Source: Daejeonella sp. JGW-45 (lineage in GTDB: Bacteria; Bacteroidota; Bacteroidia; Sphingobacteriales; Sphingobacteriaceae). Taken from it: 64,000 bases of DNA. The translations under genes were made by a program, and so were the position numbers. The stretch spans positions 101,816 through 165,815 of the forward strand of contig NZ_JARKNC010000002.1 of NCBI RefSeq assembly GCF_029360805.1, written 5' to 3'. Positions 55,394 to 64,000 of this stretch are shown here, piece by piece (within the stretch, counting starts at the first letter, position 1; every line of letters begins with the position of its first letter). The notes below the pieces were generated by a model. It was not told where the DNA came from. It saw nothing but the letters and a program-made list of their open reading frames with translations, and did not search any database.

Positions 55394-56677
55394 TCACGAA
55401 AGAACCTCCAGTAACCTGTCAATATCAGCAAGGTTATTATAGATCGAAGGCGAAATCCGGAGCTTGTTCCCGAAACGCATGGCCACATGAATTTTGGCCG
55501 CCCGCAGCTTCTTCATCGTCTCATCCGGGTTTTTAGCTATGAAAACAATTATCGGGCTCTTATTTCCCTCTGGGGTGATGGTTTGATAACCCAAACGCGG
55601 CATCTCTTTCGCAAGCTTACTTGTAAGCGTGCGATTGTGATTTTGGATATTGTTAACCCCCAGTTCGTGGATATATTTTAAGGATGCGATGGCACAGGAA
55701 ACGCCCTCATAAGACGGATAGCTCACCTCGTACATACCAGGCCCGGTTGTCGGTTTAAAAATGATCTCTGGCAGATTGGGATCAACCTTATCCGTCCATG
55801 GTGCGTAATTATAGGTTATACCGCCATTATGGTGAGTAGTGCGAACCACGGTATCCTGCAGGTCTTTACGCACATACATGAAACCGAAACCTTTGCTTCC
55901 CATCAGCCATTTAAATGTTGAGCAGGCTGCAATATCGATGCCCATTGCTTTAACGTCAACTGGAACAGCGCCGACACCCTGGATAAAATCCACATAGAGT
56001 ATCGCACCGTTAGCATGAGCCAGGTCGCTGATAGCTTTCACATCTTCTACAACAAAGCCGTTAACGTTCGATACCAGCGTAATCGCGACAAGCTTCGTAT
56101 TCTTGTCAATCACACCCTCGAAATCCTTGACGTTAAATTTCCAGTCATTGTGCTTAATTATTTTAACCTTCAAGCCGTCGCGTTGCTCACGCATCTTGAA
56201 ACTATATAGGCTCGCCGAATAGTGCAGGTCGGTAGTAACCAAATTTCCGCCTTTGAAATCCATCCCGTTAAGGATATTGTTTTCGGCCTCTACCGTCGTG
56301 CGGGCAAAGGCAATCTCATCAGGATCGGCGTTGATCAGCTTGGCAAAACTAGCCTTACAGTCAAGCCGCGTGTCATTCCATAGCGGCCACCAGGGCTCGC
56401 CAACCTCGTTCTTAGCCCATTCAGCGTAACGGTGCAGTGCCGCGGCTGTGTAAATGTTTATAGGATGCGTGGAAGCATTGTCCATGTAAATTTCTTGCTT
56501 AACACGCGGGAAGTCCTCCCTTATACGGTTAAAATCTGGTGCCGGACCCGAAATATGGGCCGGCATTACGTCGGGGTTTATGCCTGCTGTTTCTTCAGGT
56601 TTAAACGAAAGGGATCCCAGACCCAGGGAGGCTACCCCTGCGCCGGCAATAGATTTTAAAAAGGCTGATCTTTCCAT
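55394..56677 (-). CDS. Exported class V aminotransferase (isopenicillin N epimerase-like)
   Basis: This 427-residue PLP enzyme has an N-terminal export signal (MERSAFLKSIAGAGVASLG, Tat-like without a strict twin Arg). The PLP lysine is in CSTFKWLMGSKG, the phosphate and ring contacts in YVDFIQGVGAVPVDV, and the start of the fold is YMDNASTHP. It resembles the cysteine desulfurase/isopenicillin N epimerase branch. A periplasmic PLP enzyme is uncommon, and a racemase, epimerase or lyase acting on an imported amine is possible. The substrate cannot be read from sequence. Confidence 0.88.
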   Translation of the reverse strand: MERSAFLKSIAGAGVASLGLGSLSFKPEETAGINPDVMPAHISGPAPDFNRIREDFPRVKQEIYMDNASTHPINIYTAAALHRYAEWAKNEVGEPWWPLWNDTRLDCKASFAKLINADPDEIAFARTTVEAENNILNGMDFKGGNLVTTDLHYSASLYSFKMREQRDGLKVKIIKHNDWKFNVKDFEGVIDKNTKLVAITLVSNVNGFVVEDVKAISDLAHANGAILYVDFIQGVGAVPVDVKAMGIDIAACSTFKWLMGSKGFGFMYVRKDLQDTVVRTTHHNGGITYNYAPWTDKVDPNLPEIIFKPTTGPGMYEVSYPSYEGVSCAIASLKYIHELGVNNIQNHNRTLTSKLAKEMPRLGYQTITPEGNKSPIIVFIAKNPDETMKKLRAAKIHVAMRFGNKLRISPSIYNNLADIDRLLEVLS

Positions 56678-56786
56678 AGTTAATAATTTGTCCAAAATGC
56701 CTTTCGGCACAGTTTTAAGTTAAACACTCTTGTTAGGTCCCTGCAAAGGGAAATATGGGAGTGCCTGGACACTCCCTTTAAATTTA

Positions 56787-58361
56787 TTAATATCCTGGAT
56801 TCTGAGTCATTTTAGGGTTCACATCAATTTCAGATTGTGGAATTGGCAGGAGGTATTTCCGTGCCGGGTAAAAAGTCCTGTTTTCAACCACAATATAACC
56901 ATTCCCCCAGGTAACTTCACCGGTAGTTGTATTTACAGTTCCCAGGCGGCTTCCCTGGTACGGACCGGCCATAACGGTGGGTCCCAGATCCCAGCGCTTA
57001 ATATCGAAATACCTCAATCCTTCGAACGCAAGCTCTACGCGTCTTTCGCGGCGAACCAGCTCCCGGGTCAGCGCTGTAGCCTTGATATGTCCGGCACGCG
57101 TTCTCAGCCTGTTCAGGTACTCCAGGCCAAGTACCTGGTTCTTCCCAGCCTCAACCGCTGCCTCAGCATAGGTTAAATACATTTCCGCCAAACGGATCAC
57201 CATGATAGGCGCATCAAAATTCTGACGTTCAGCATTCTGGATCAGCGGGTCGAGATATTTCCTGGACATCTGCCCGGCTTTAGACCCGTCGTTCAGGTAA
57301 TAATCCGGGTTAGAAGCACCATTGATCTGCGGGTTAAGCGCAGTATAGATACGACCGAACCACATTGAACCCGGGTAAGCTATAGACATTGCCAGTCGCG
57401 GATCCCTGTTTTCAAATGGTTTGTCCGGATTGTAAGCAGGGTCCTGTGTGATCGGAAGCCCGTTGCTTGTTTCAAAAGCGTCAACCATGCTCCTGGAGAC
57501 TGCATTTTCAGCGTACCCCCCTTTGAAAGACGGCAGGCGCTGCCAGGGAATACTGGTGAAATAATCATTTTGGATGTGCTGGATCTCGGCGATCGACTCC
57601 TTATTGTTCGCCTTATTCTGGCGATAGAACAGCTGCTCAAAATTAGGATATAGTTCATATACCCCCTGGTCGATCACTGCTTTTGACGATACCATTGCAT
57701 CATCATATTTTCCCATGTAAAGTTCCAGCCTCGCCTTTAGCGCCAGCGCTGCGCCGGCAGTAATATGACCCTTTGAGGTAATTACATTCTGCACCGGCAG
57801 TATCTTGCTGATCTTATCGAGCTCGTCCAGGATAAAAGCCTGGATCTGGGCCGCAGGAGTGCGGGCAGGGAGCTCAGTAGAGGGAATTACGGTAGTAATA
57901 AGCGGCATATCCCCAAAGAACATTACTTTAAGGAAATAATCATAAGCACGCAGGAAACGGACTTCTGCTTTAAGCTTGTCCTTTAAAGCCTGATTCAGGT
58001 TTGTCTGGTCTACATTTTCAAGAAAGCTGTTGTATTTACGGATCTGCACGTAGCTGAACGCACGCAGGCCCGTACCTACCAGCACATTTTGCGGAGAAAC
58101 AGTGCCGTTACCCACCTGCTGATAACCGGTAACTGCCAGGTGACTGTAATCGTTGTCGGTCATGGCATCGCCCATAACGATGTTCATTCCATTTTCCCAG
58201 CCTCTGTAGGCGCCGGCAAGAGCCATATTTACGTCGTTCTCGGTTTTCCAGAACGTAGGCCCGCTGAGCTGATCATTGGGCACAGCATCCAGAAACTTAT
58301 CGGTGCAGGATAACCCGCAGCCAACAAAGATCATCAGGACTATATATTTTAGATTTTTCAT
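56787..58361 (-). CDS. SusD/RagB-family outer-membrane lipoprotein
   Basis: This 524-residue nutrient-binding lipoprotein caps a SusC channel. It has a lipoprotein signal (MKNLKYIVLMIFVGCGLSC), then the SusD-family N-terminal region (SGPTFWKTENDVNMALAGAYRG, AEVRFLRAYDYF). The C-terminal part has IRLAEMYLTYAEAAVEAG and LNRLRTRAG. It ends NPGY, as most SusD proteins do. The substrate is not deducible. It follows susC by 46 bases. The ATG at 58361 gives the signal peptide. Confidence 0.95.
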   Translation of the reverse strand: MKNLKYIVLMIFVGCGLSCTDKFLDAVPNDQLSGPTFWKTENDVNMALAGAYRGWENGMNIVMGDAMTDNDYSHLAVTGYQQVGNGTVSPQNVLVGTGLRAFSYVQIRKYNSFLENVDQTNLNQALKDKLKAEVRFLRAYDYFLKVMFFGDMPLITTVIPSTELPARTPAAQIQAFILDELDKISKILPVQNVITSKGHITAGAALALKARLELYMGKYDDAMVSSKAVIDQGVYELYPNFEQLFYRQNKANNKESIAEIQHIQNDYFTSIPWQRLPSFKGGYAENAVSRSMVDAFETSNGLPITQDPAYNPDKPFENRDPRLAMSIAYPGSMWFGRIYTALNPQINGASNPDYYLNDGSKAGQMSRKYLDPLIQNAERQNFDAPIMVIRLAEMYLTYAEAAVEAGKNQVLGLEYLNRLRTRAGHIKATALTRELVRRERRVELAFEGLRYFDIKRWDLGPTVMAGPYQGSRLGTVNTTTGEVTWGNGYIVVENRTFYPARKYLLPIPQSEIDVNPKMTQNPGY

Positions 58362-58407
58362 GATTTCTATCTTTTTAAATTTAAGATTGCAGTTCATTTC
58401 TGTTCCT

Positions 58408-61400
58408 TTAGAAATTGACGTTAAGGCCTACAGTATAAAATTTAACCTGCGGATAGCTCCAGCCTGAAGCACCGCCAAACACGTGGCCATGGAATGGCGT
58501 GGTATTAGCCTCCGGGTCGAAGCCGTCCGGGAATTTAGTGGATGTGAACAGGTTTTCCCCGCTGACATATACCCGGGCACGGGATAGAAATATCGATTTG
58601 GTCAGTGATGATGGTAATGTGTACCCCAGCTGGATATTCTTCATCCTGAAATACGAGGCATCATGAATGGAGAAGCCGCTTGAAACCACGTTCTTGCCCC
58701 CTGCACCCCCTTCGAGAAGAGTTTTTGGAAAGTATCCTTGCTTAACAACTGCCCCGTTCTGCACGATCATCCGGTCAAGGTGCATGCGCAGGGCCTTGCC
58801 ATTACGCATAAAAGGCATATAGCCACGCACCCTCAGGTACCGGCTTACCTCTTCAACACCATGGAAGAACGTAGAGAAATCGAGTCCTTTATATTTGAAA
58901 CCAAGATTAAAGCCATAAGTGTATTTTGGGACTGTATTGCCCAAAACAACGCGATCCTGCCCGTCTATCTTGCCATCTGCATTCTGATCTTTAAACCTTA
59001 GGTCGCCGGCACCCACATTAGGATTATGCACCGCCAATGTTTTGGCCTCAGCATCTGTCTGGAAATAACCGATCCACTCGTATCCTATATAAGAATTCCA
59101 TGGAGTGCCCTTTTCACGGACGATACCGCCACCTTCACCTCCTATTTCAAAGATATCGCGGCTATGGTACTTCTCCACGTTATTCTTGTTGTAGGAGCCG
59201 TTAAGCGAAACATTGTATTGGAAGTCGCCAATCGAGTTCGAGTATCTCATCTCCGTCTCGATCCCTTTATTGCTCATCGCGCCGGCATTAACAGTTGGTG
59301 CAGGAAGCCCGAAGGTGCCGGACACAGGTACCACGGTCAGGATGTCATCCGTATAGCGGTCGTACAGGTCCAGGCTCATGGATAGTGAGTTCTTCAGGAA
59401 CTTAAAATCAAAACCGAGATTTTTCTCTGTTGTTGTTTCCCAGGTGATGTCCGGGTTATTGGCAATAGTTTGTGCCGCGCCGCCCGCTACCGCGCCGCCG
59501 AAAGAATAGTTCTGGCCAAGGGTGATCAGCGGTGTATAAAGGAAGTTAGCTATACGGTGGTTACCGAGCTGGCCCCATGATGCCCTGATCTTCATAAAGT
59601 TCAGCCATTGGGAATCCTTCAGGAAATTCTCATCGGTTACTACCCATCCTGCAGAGAATGATGGGAACCAGCCCCAGCGCTTGCCGCTGGCAAACTTAGA
59701 AGATCCGTCGCGGCGGATATTAGCTTCAAAGAGATATTTCCCTTTGAAATCATAATTCAGGCGCGCAAAGTATGAGCCCAGGGTTGCGCGGTTATTCGTA
59801 CCGCCATTCCGCAGGCCTGCAGTGCTTCCTGCATTGATCGCAGTAAGGTCGTTCGAGGGGAAATCAAGCCTGTAGGCCATAGTTCCGCTGAAACGCTCTG
59901 CACGGCTTGAGGTACCTACTAATCCTTTAAAGGAATGGCTACCTAGGCGCTTGTCGTAAGTTAGCAGCGACTCCAGGTCGATGATGCTGAAGCGATTTAC
60001 ATCCTCCTGGTTTGATGCAGGCCCGGAAACCTGCCCGCCGCCATAGGTAAACTGCGAAATATGATTGGTGATCTCATAAAACGTATAGTCAATACTTGCC
60101 CTGTTCCGCCATGAAAGACCTTCAACGATCTTAGCATCAGAGAAAAGTGTAGAGACCAGCTTGCTTTCCTTGGTCTTTCTTAAATTCCCGTTATCGATCC
60201 AGGCGGCAAAATTGCCCAAAGGATATTCTCCCGACCAGGAGCCGTCTGCCAGGCGTATCTTTTGTGTTGGCGGGACATGCATCACAGAATTATAGAATTG
60301 CTGAAGGTCGCCGCCTCTTGTCAGCTCAGGACCAGTCAGCGGTATCGTGTTCACGGCATAAGACGCAGCACTGTTGAAGCCTACGTTCAGCCACTTGGTC
60401 ATCTTGTTATCAAGGTTTAAACGGAAGTTTCCCTGGTCGGCATCAACTGATTTTATAACTCCTCTCTGCTGGTTGTATGCCATCGAGATATTATATCGTG
60501 TTTGCTCTGTACCGCCTGAAAAATCAAGGCCATGGTACTGGGAAGCGCCGGATCCGGAATAAAGTTCGGCCATCCAGTCGCTGCTTGGAAAATTAGGATC
60601 ATTACCTGCTGCGTATTTGGCTATGGCGTCGGCTGTAAACGTCGGCGCCAGGCCGGCATTCTGCCTGGCTTCATTATGCAGGGTCGCGTAATCCGCTGAG
60701 CCGAGAAAATCGGGTACCGAGGTAGGCTTCTGGTTCGCAAAATAAGTATTGTAGCCAACGCGGATAGGTCCCGCCTTACCGCGTTTGGTGGTTACCAGCA
60801 TGACCCCGTTCGCAGCACGGGTGCCATAGATCGAAGCAGATGCAGCATCCTTCAGCACACTGATGCTTTCTATATCGAAAGGATTGATGTTATCCATAGA
60901 CGATTCCATTCCGTCGATGATGACCAGCGGCTGGGAATCGCCCATACTGCCCTGCCCGCGGATAAGGATATTCATCCCTTCGGCGCCGGGCTGCCCGGAG
61001 TTCTGGTGTACAAAAACGCCGGACACCTGCCCTTCAAGCAGCGCAGCTACGTTAGTGGCAGGGCGTGAAGACATTGCTTTGTCCACATCGACCGTAGAAA
61101 CAGAACCGGTCAGGTTGGCCAGATTAGAAGTTCCGTAACCAATAACAACCACTTCACTGAGGGCAGTGTTGGCTTCTTCGAGCTGAATATTGATAGAAGT
61201 GCGATTATTAACGCTTACCTCCAGTGTGTTATAACCAATGTAGGTGAACACCAGCACAGCGGAATTCTCCGGAATGGTCAGGGTATAGTTACCGTTAAGA
61301 TCTGTCGACGTTCCGGCATTACTGCCCTTAACTTTAATACTTACCCCGGGCAAGGTTACACCCGATTTGTCGGTCACCCGCCCAGTGATGGTCACCGGAG

Positions 61401-61812
61401 GAGCTTCTTCGATCTTCGAGAAGATATCCGCTTTAGGCTTAACAAAAAGCGTCTGCTTCTTTTTCACGATCACCGTATTGTCGGTAATGAAATAGGTCAA
61501 TGGCTGGTCCTTAAAGCTTTTCGCAAGAACCTCCTCGAGCGTCGAATTCCTGAACTGTGCATTTACCGGCCGGGCCAGCTTCAGCATTTCAGCGTCGTAA
61601 ACGAATTCGTATTTACTCTGGCTGCTGATAGACCAGAATAGCTGCTCCAGGGAGACGTTTTTCTGGGACAAGGTAATCTTTTGAGCATACCCCACAGCAC
61701 TGGCCTGAAGAATCGTGGTGACCAATATGATAAGAGTAAGTTTCATAATCACTAGTAGTTTATAGGGTGTGGAAAAATGTTCCCTATGCATCCTATGAGG
61801 AGAAAGTTTCAT
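58408..61812 (-). CDS. SusC/RagA-family TonB-dependent receptor with STN domain
   Basis: This 1134-residue outer-membrane transporter has an N-terminal secretin/TonB signalling (STN) domain (about 45-120, TLSQKNVSLEQLFWSI). A carboxypeptidase-regulatory-like domain follows (GRVTDKSGVTLPGVSIKVKG), then the plug (VVVIGYGTSNLANLTGSVS, LIRGQGSMGDSQPLVIIDG, SVLKDAASASIYGTRAANGV) and a beta-barrel ending VGLNVNF. An STN domain signifies transenvelope signalling to an FecR anti-sigma, which is encoded directly upstream. The start could also be the internal Met at 61746. Confidence 0.96.
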   Translation of the reverse strand: MKLSPHRMHREHFSTPYKLLVIMKLTLIILVTTILQASAVGYAQKITLSQKNVSLEQLFWSISSQSKYEFVYDAEMLKLARPVNAQFRNSTLEEVLAKSFKDQPLTYFITDNTVIVKKKQTLFVKPKADIFSKIEEAPPVTITGRVTDKSGVTLPGVSIKVKGSNAGTSTDLNGNYTLTIPENSAVLVFTYIGYNTLEVSVNNRTSINIQLEEANTALSEVVVIGYGTSNLANLTGSVSTVDVDKAMSSRPATNVAALLEGQVSGVFVHQNSGQPGAEGMNILIRGQGSMGDSQPLVIIDGMESSMDNINPFDIESISVLKDAASASIYGTRAANGVMLVTTKRGKAGPIRVGYNTYFANQKPTSVPDFLGSADYATLHNEARQNAGLAPTFTADAIAKYAAGNDPNFPSSDWMAELYSGSGASQYHGLDFSGGTEQTRYNISMAYNQQRGVIKSVDADQGNFRLNLDNKMTKWLNVGFNSAASYAVNTIPLTGPELTRGGDLQQFYNSVMHVPPTQKIRLADGSWSGEYPLGNFAAWIDNGNLRKTKESKLVSTLFSDAKIVEGLSWRNRASIDYTFYEITNHISQFTYGGGQVSGPASNQEDVNRFSIIDLESLLTYDKRLGSHSFKGLVGTSSRAERFSGTMAYRLDFPSNDLTAINAGSTAGLRNGGTNNRATLGSYFARLNYDFKGKYLFEANIRRDGSSKFASGKRWGWFPSFSAGWVVTDENFLKDSQWLNFMKIRASWGQLGNHRIANFLYTPLITLGQNYSFGGAVAGGAAQTIANNPDITWETTTEKNLGFDFKFLKNSLSMSLDLYDRYTDDILTVVPVSGTFGLPAPTVNAGAMSNKGIETEMRYSNSIGDFQYNVSLNGSYNKNNVEKYHSRDIFEIGGEGGGIVREKGTPWNSYIGYEWIGYFQTDAEAKTLAVHNPNVGAGDLRFKDQNADGKIDGQDRVVLGNTVPKYTYGFNLGFKYKGLDFSTFFHGVEEVSRYLRVRGYMPFMRNGKALRMHLDRMIVQNGAVVKQGYFPKTLLEGGAGGKNVVSSGFSIHDASYFRMKNIQLGYTLPSSLTKSIFLSRARVYVSGENLFTSTKFPDGFDPEANTTPFHGHVFGGASGWSYPQVKFYTVGLNVNF

Positions 61813-61900
61813 ATATTTGCTTCGTTTAGGTTTAAAGTTTGTCGATATCGCATTATTTATAAGCGGGTAAACCTGACACCTGTCATTGAGACAGAAAGAG

Positions 61901-61932
61901 CCGGTGGCGTTCGTAGCGCTCCGGTTTTTTTC
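61901..61932 (+). terminator. Possible hairpin with T-run between FecR and SusC genes, plus orientation
   Basis: CCGG arms (61901-61904, 61921-61924) plus an inner four-pair helix form a small hairpin, followed on the plus strand by a run of seven T residues. Both neighbouring genes run on the minus strand, so if real it would stop an antisense transcript. Confidence 0.3.
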
Positions 61933-61955
61933 ATGGCACCCGGGTGAGTAAAAGT

Positions 61956-63089
61956 TCAGGGCATAACGATCAACCTCCTTTCTTTTCCTTGCTCACCAGG
62001 AATGAGCTTAAAATGTATAGAACCCGTTGACTCGAGTAATTTCAGCACTTCTGAAACCTTCCTCGAACGGGATATTTTTCCGCCGAACACCTTTCCCATG
62101 TCCACCCCCTCGTATTCTACCTTCACCTGGTACCAGCGTGATATCTTTCGCATGATACTGCCGATCTCTTCAGCCTTGAAAATAAAATAACCGTTCTTCC
62201 AGGCCGTTGCCCCGTCTATATCCGCTTCTTTAACACTAATATTGTTCTTGCTCACAGAAGATTGCTGACCGGGTTTGATCACTTTACTCCCGTCGCCGCC
62301 GCTAACCCGCACCGAGCCCTCGATAAGGGTTGTGTTGGTTGCAAGCTCATCGTCATAGGCCATGATATTAAAACTGGTTCCTAAAACCTCGACCGTCTGC
62401 CCGCCGCTGACCACCCTGAAGGGCCTGGAGGCATCGTGACTAACCTCGAAATAGGCTTCGCCCGTTATTTCAACCTTGCGCTCACTTCCGGCAAACTGTA
62501 CAGGATAACGGAGAGAGGATGCAGAATTTAACCACACCATGCTCCCGTCGGGCAGGTTAACCTGGTATTGACCGCCTACCGGGGTCTCAATTTTATTGTA
62601 GGATGCAGGCTGTGCCGGTTGGTTTGTGCCGCTGACCGTATAAACCACCTGCCCGTCCGAGGTCTTTACGATGGATATTCCGGACTCTTTCGCCAGTTCG
62701 CCGTTCTGCGCGTCAGTGAGACTGATCTTAGTGCCATCCGCCAGGGTGAGGGTCGCCTTGTTCCCCCCGGGAGCCAGGTCATTCTCCTGCTCCGTTTTCA
62801 CCATCGTTTCAGGCTCGCCGGGATCGCGGAACAAATAAATTCCTGCTGCAGTAACGATAAGTACCGCAGCAGCAACCAATAAGCGCTGCCACAGGTTTAC
62901 CCCTTTATGCTTCAGCATCGGTGCGACAGTACGGCGAAATGTGTCTTTCGATTTTAAAAGATGTGCTGCGTCAAGATCGGTAGGCTGGTTTTCATTCAGG
63001 TGATGGAACCACTTTTCCACAAGCATCCTTTCCCTGGGGGTGCATGTGCCCGCCTTATATTTCTCAAGTAGTTTTTCTGCGTCTTTCAT
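61956..63089 (-). CDS. FecR-family anti-sigma factor
   Basis: This 377-residue membrane protein has a cytoplasmic N-terminal sigma-binding part (ERMLVEKWFHHLNE). One transmembrane segment (LLVAAAVLIVTAAGIYLF, about 70-87) follows. The periplasmic FecR domain has TPVGGQYQVNLPDGSMVWLNSASSL-like sequence, and the end is DUF4974-like (ISRWYQVKVEYEGVDMGKVFGGKISR). It receives the signal from the STN domain of SusC and controls an ECF sigma factor. No sigma gene lies beside it; the nearest is at 49342. Confidence 0.95.
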   Translation of the reverse strand: MKDAEKLLEKYKAGTCTPRERMLVEKWFHHLNENQPTDLDAAHLLKSKDTFRRTVAPMLKHKGVNLWQRLLVAAAVLIVTAAGIYLFRDPGEPETMVKTEQENDLAPGGNKATLTLADGTKISLTDAQNGELAKESGISIVKTSDGQVVYTVSGTNQPAQPASYNKIETPVGGQYQVNLPDGSMVWLNSASSLRYPVQFAGSERKVEITGEAYFEVSHDASRPFRVVSGGQTVEVLGTSFNIMAYDDELATNTTLIEGSVRVSGGDGSKVIKPGQQSSVSKNNISVKEADIDGATAWKNGYFIFKAEEIGSIMRKISRWYQVKVEYEGVDMGKVFGGKISRSRKVSEVLKLLESTGSIHFKLIPGEQGKERRLIVMP

Positions 63090-63177
63090 AAAAGCGGAAA
63101 AGTCCTTTCTTTTCTACAACTAAGACGGTCAAACCTGAGGCGGGGGGTATGTGCCCCGAAAATAAATTAAGGCCGCG

Positions 63178-63927
63178 CTAATACGTTGCCCGCCCGCCCG
63201 AAAGATCGAAAGTAAAACCTGTAGTAAAGCTGCACTCCGGTGAAACGATAAAAGCGGCAATGGACGCAGCCTCTTCAAGCTGTCCGCAGCGCTTCATCGG
63301 TATCTTATCGGTCATATATTTGACCGTCTCCGCAGGGAGCGCATCCACCATGGCGGTTTGAATCACTGCCGGAGCCAGGGCGTTGACCGTGATTCCCATT
63401 TCAGCATACTCCTTACCCTGTACTTTCGTCATCCCGATAACAGCGGCCTTCGAAGCCGAATATGCCAGCATCCCGGCGTTCCCCTCCTTGCCTGATATAG
63501 AAGCGATATGCAGTATGCGTCCGAACTTATTTTCAACCATCAAAGGCAGCACGTATTTTGAAGTGAGGAATGAACCGACCAGGTTTACGTCGAAAACGCG
63601 GCGAAGGTCTTCCAGGCTTACGTCGTGACTTAAAATATTAGTGCGTCCGGTAATACCCGCGCAATTGATCAGTATATCGATCCTTCCGAAACCGGCAGCA
63701 ACCTTCGCGATCGCCGATGCAACATCAGCTTCGCTGGTGATATCAAGCGCATAAGCAGCCGCTCCTGTCGTCAGGGTTTTCCTTACGCGCTCCAGCCCCT
63801 CCGCATCCCGGTCAAATAAAGCAAGATGCTTAATACCCATTGATGATAATCTGACAGCTATTTCAGCTCCTAATCCCGATGCAGCACCTGTAATTACCGC
63901 TACTTGTTCTGTAAACTTTGTTCCCAT
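63178..63927 (-). CDS. Short-chain dehydrogenase/reductase
   Basis: This 249-residue cytoplasmic oxidoreductase has the cofactor motif TGAASGLG (12-19), NCAGITG, and the catalytic Ser and Tyr-Lys in IASISGKEGNAGMLAYSASKA. FDRD after strand two suggests NAD preference. Similar SDRs act on 3-oxoacyl-ACP or on sugar acids such as 2-keto-3-deoxy-L-rhamnonate; the actual substrate is unknown. It is 88 bases upstream of FecR and on the same strand, so it may belong to the same locus, whose beginning lies outside the window. Confidence 0.9.
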   Translation of the reverse strand: MGTKFTEQVAVITGAASGLGAEIAVRLSSMGIKHLALFDRDAEGLERVRKTLTTGAAAYALDITSEADVASAIAKVAAGFGRIDILINCAGITGRTNILSHDVSLEDLRRVFDVNLVGSFLTSKYVLPLMVENKFGRILHIASISGKEGNAGMLAYSASKAAVIGMTKVQGKEYAEMGITVNALAPAVIQTAMVDALPAETVKYMTDKIPMKRCGQLEEAASIAAFIVSPECSFTTGFTFDLSGGRATY

Positions 63928-64000
63928 TTATTATTTGTTCTTAATTCTTTTATTCCCTACCCTCTGTTCTTTACCCATTCCCCGTATCCGGTCCTCGCAC

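Noticed and set aside
1..64000. tRNA genes, rRNA genes, insertion sequences and riboswitches
   Set aside because: I looked in the larger gaps for cloverleaf T-arm sequence, transposase motifs and known aptamer cores and found none I could support.

Overview
The window is chromosomal DNA of a Bacteroidota bacterium, most likely family Sphingobacteriaceae (Pedobacter/Mucilaginibacter-like; inference from gene content, no search run). The clues are TAnnTTTG-type -7 promoter boxes close to start codons, a SusC/SusD pair with an FecR anti-sigma and a FecI-like sigma factor, a giant SprB-repeat protein with a type IX secretion sorting domain, and many exported proteins with Tat-like or lipoprotein signals.

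Layout. 1-440: RNase P RNA and its terminator. 516-1895: NtrC-type response regulator. 2063-4966 (-): three-gene proton-translocating transhydrogenase operon. 5208-8995: lepA, folD, a Rieske protein (-) and queE. 9164-12970: an OmpA/TPR/PD40 envelope protein, an unrecognised secreted protein and an exported TIM-barrel isomerase-like protein. 13019-18264: recQ-kdsA (-), divergent from kdsD and manC, so two KDO-pathway enzymes and a GDP-mannose enzyme lie together. 18257-27569: rlmB, dnaB, chrA plus a small TPR gene, etfBA, a BFN-UVR protein, a nucleoside permease and citrate synthase. 27751-37618 (-): a DUF3347-like lipoprotein, an outer-membrane barrel and a 2852-residue adhesin. 37752-46046: VF530-like protein, Smr protein, prfC, L,D-transpeptidase, htpG, a small membrane protein and DoxX.

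46101-63927: ten co-oriented minus-strand genes. In transcription order they are an SDR dehydrogenase, FecR, SusC with an STN domain, SusD, an exported class V aminotransferase, an exported Gfo/Idh oxidoreductase, a TolB-propeller amidohydrolase, an exported RraA-like protein, an ECF sigma factor, an exported amidohydrolase and a PQQ/cytochrome c dehydrogenase (eleven proteins including the sigma). It looks like a SusCD uptake locus for a small molecule that is remodelled in the periplasm, because the window holds no glycoside hydrolase. The sigma gene lies about 12 kb from the FecR gene it would be expected to pair with.

Non-coding structure is rich. Two families of short 'word' repeats form long hairpins at gene ends, several stop codons lie inside these hairpins, the giant adhesin carries 22 units of exactly 225 bp with no indel, and an 11-bp phased direct repeat lies upstream of prfC. 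The most unusual items are the word-repeat hairpins, the homogenised repeat array and the exported-enzyme SusCD locus.
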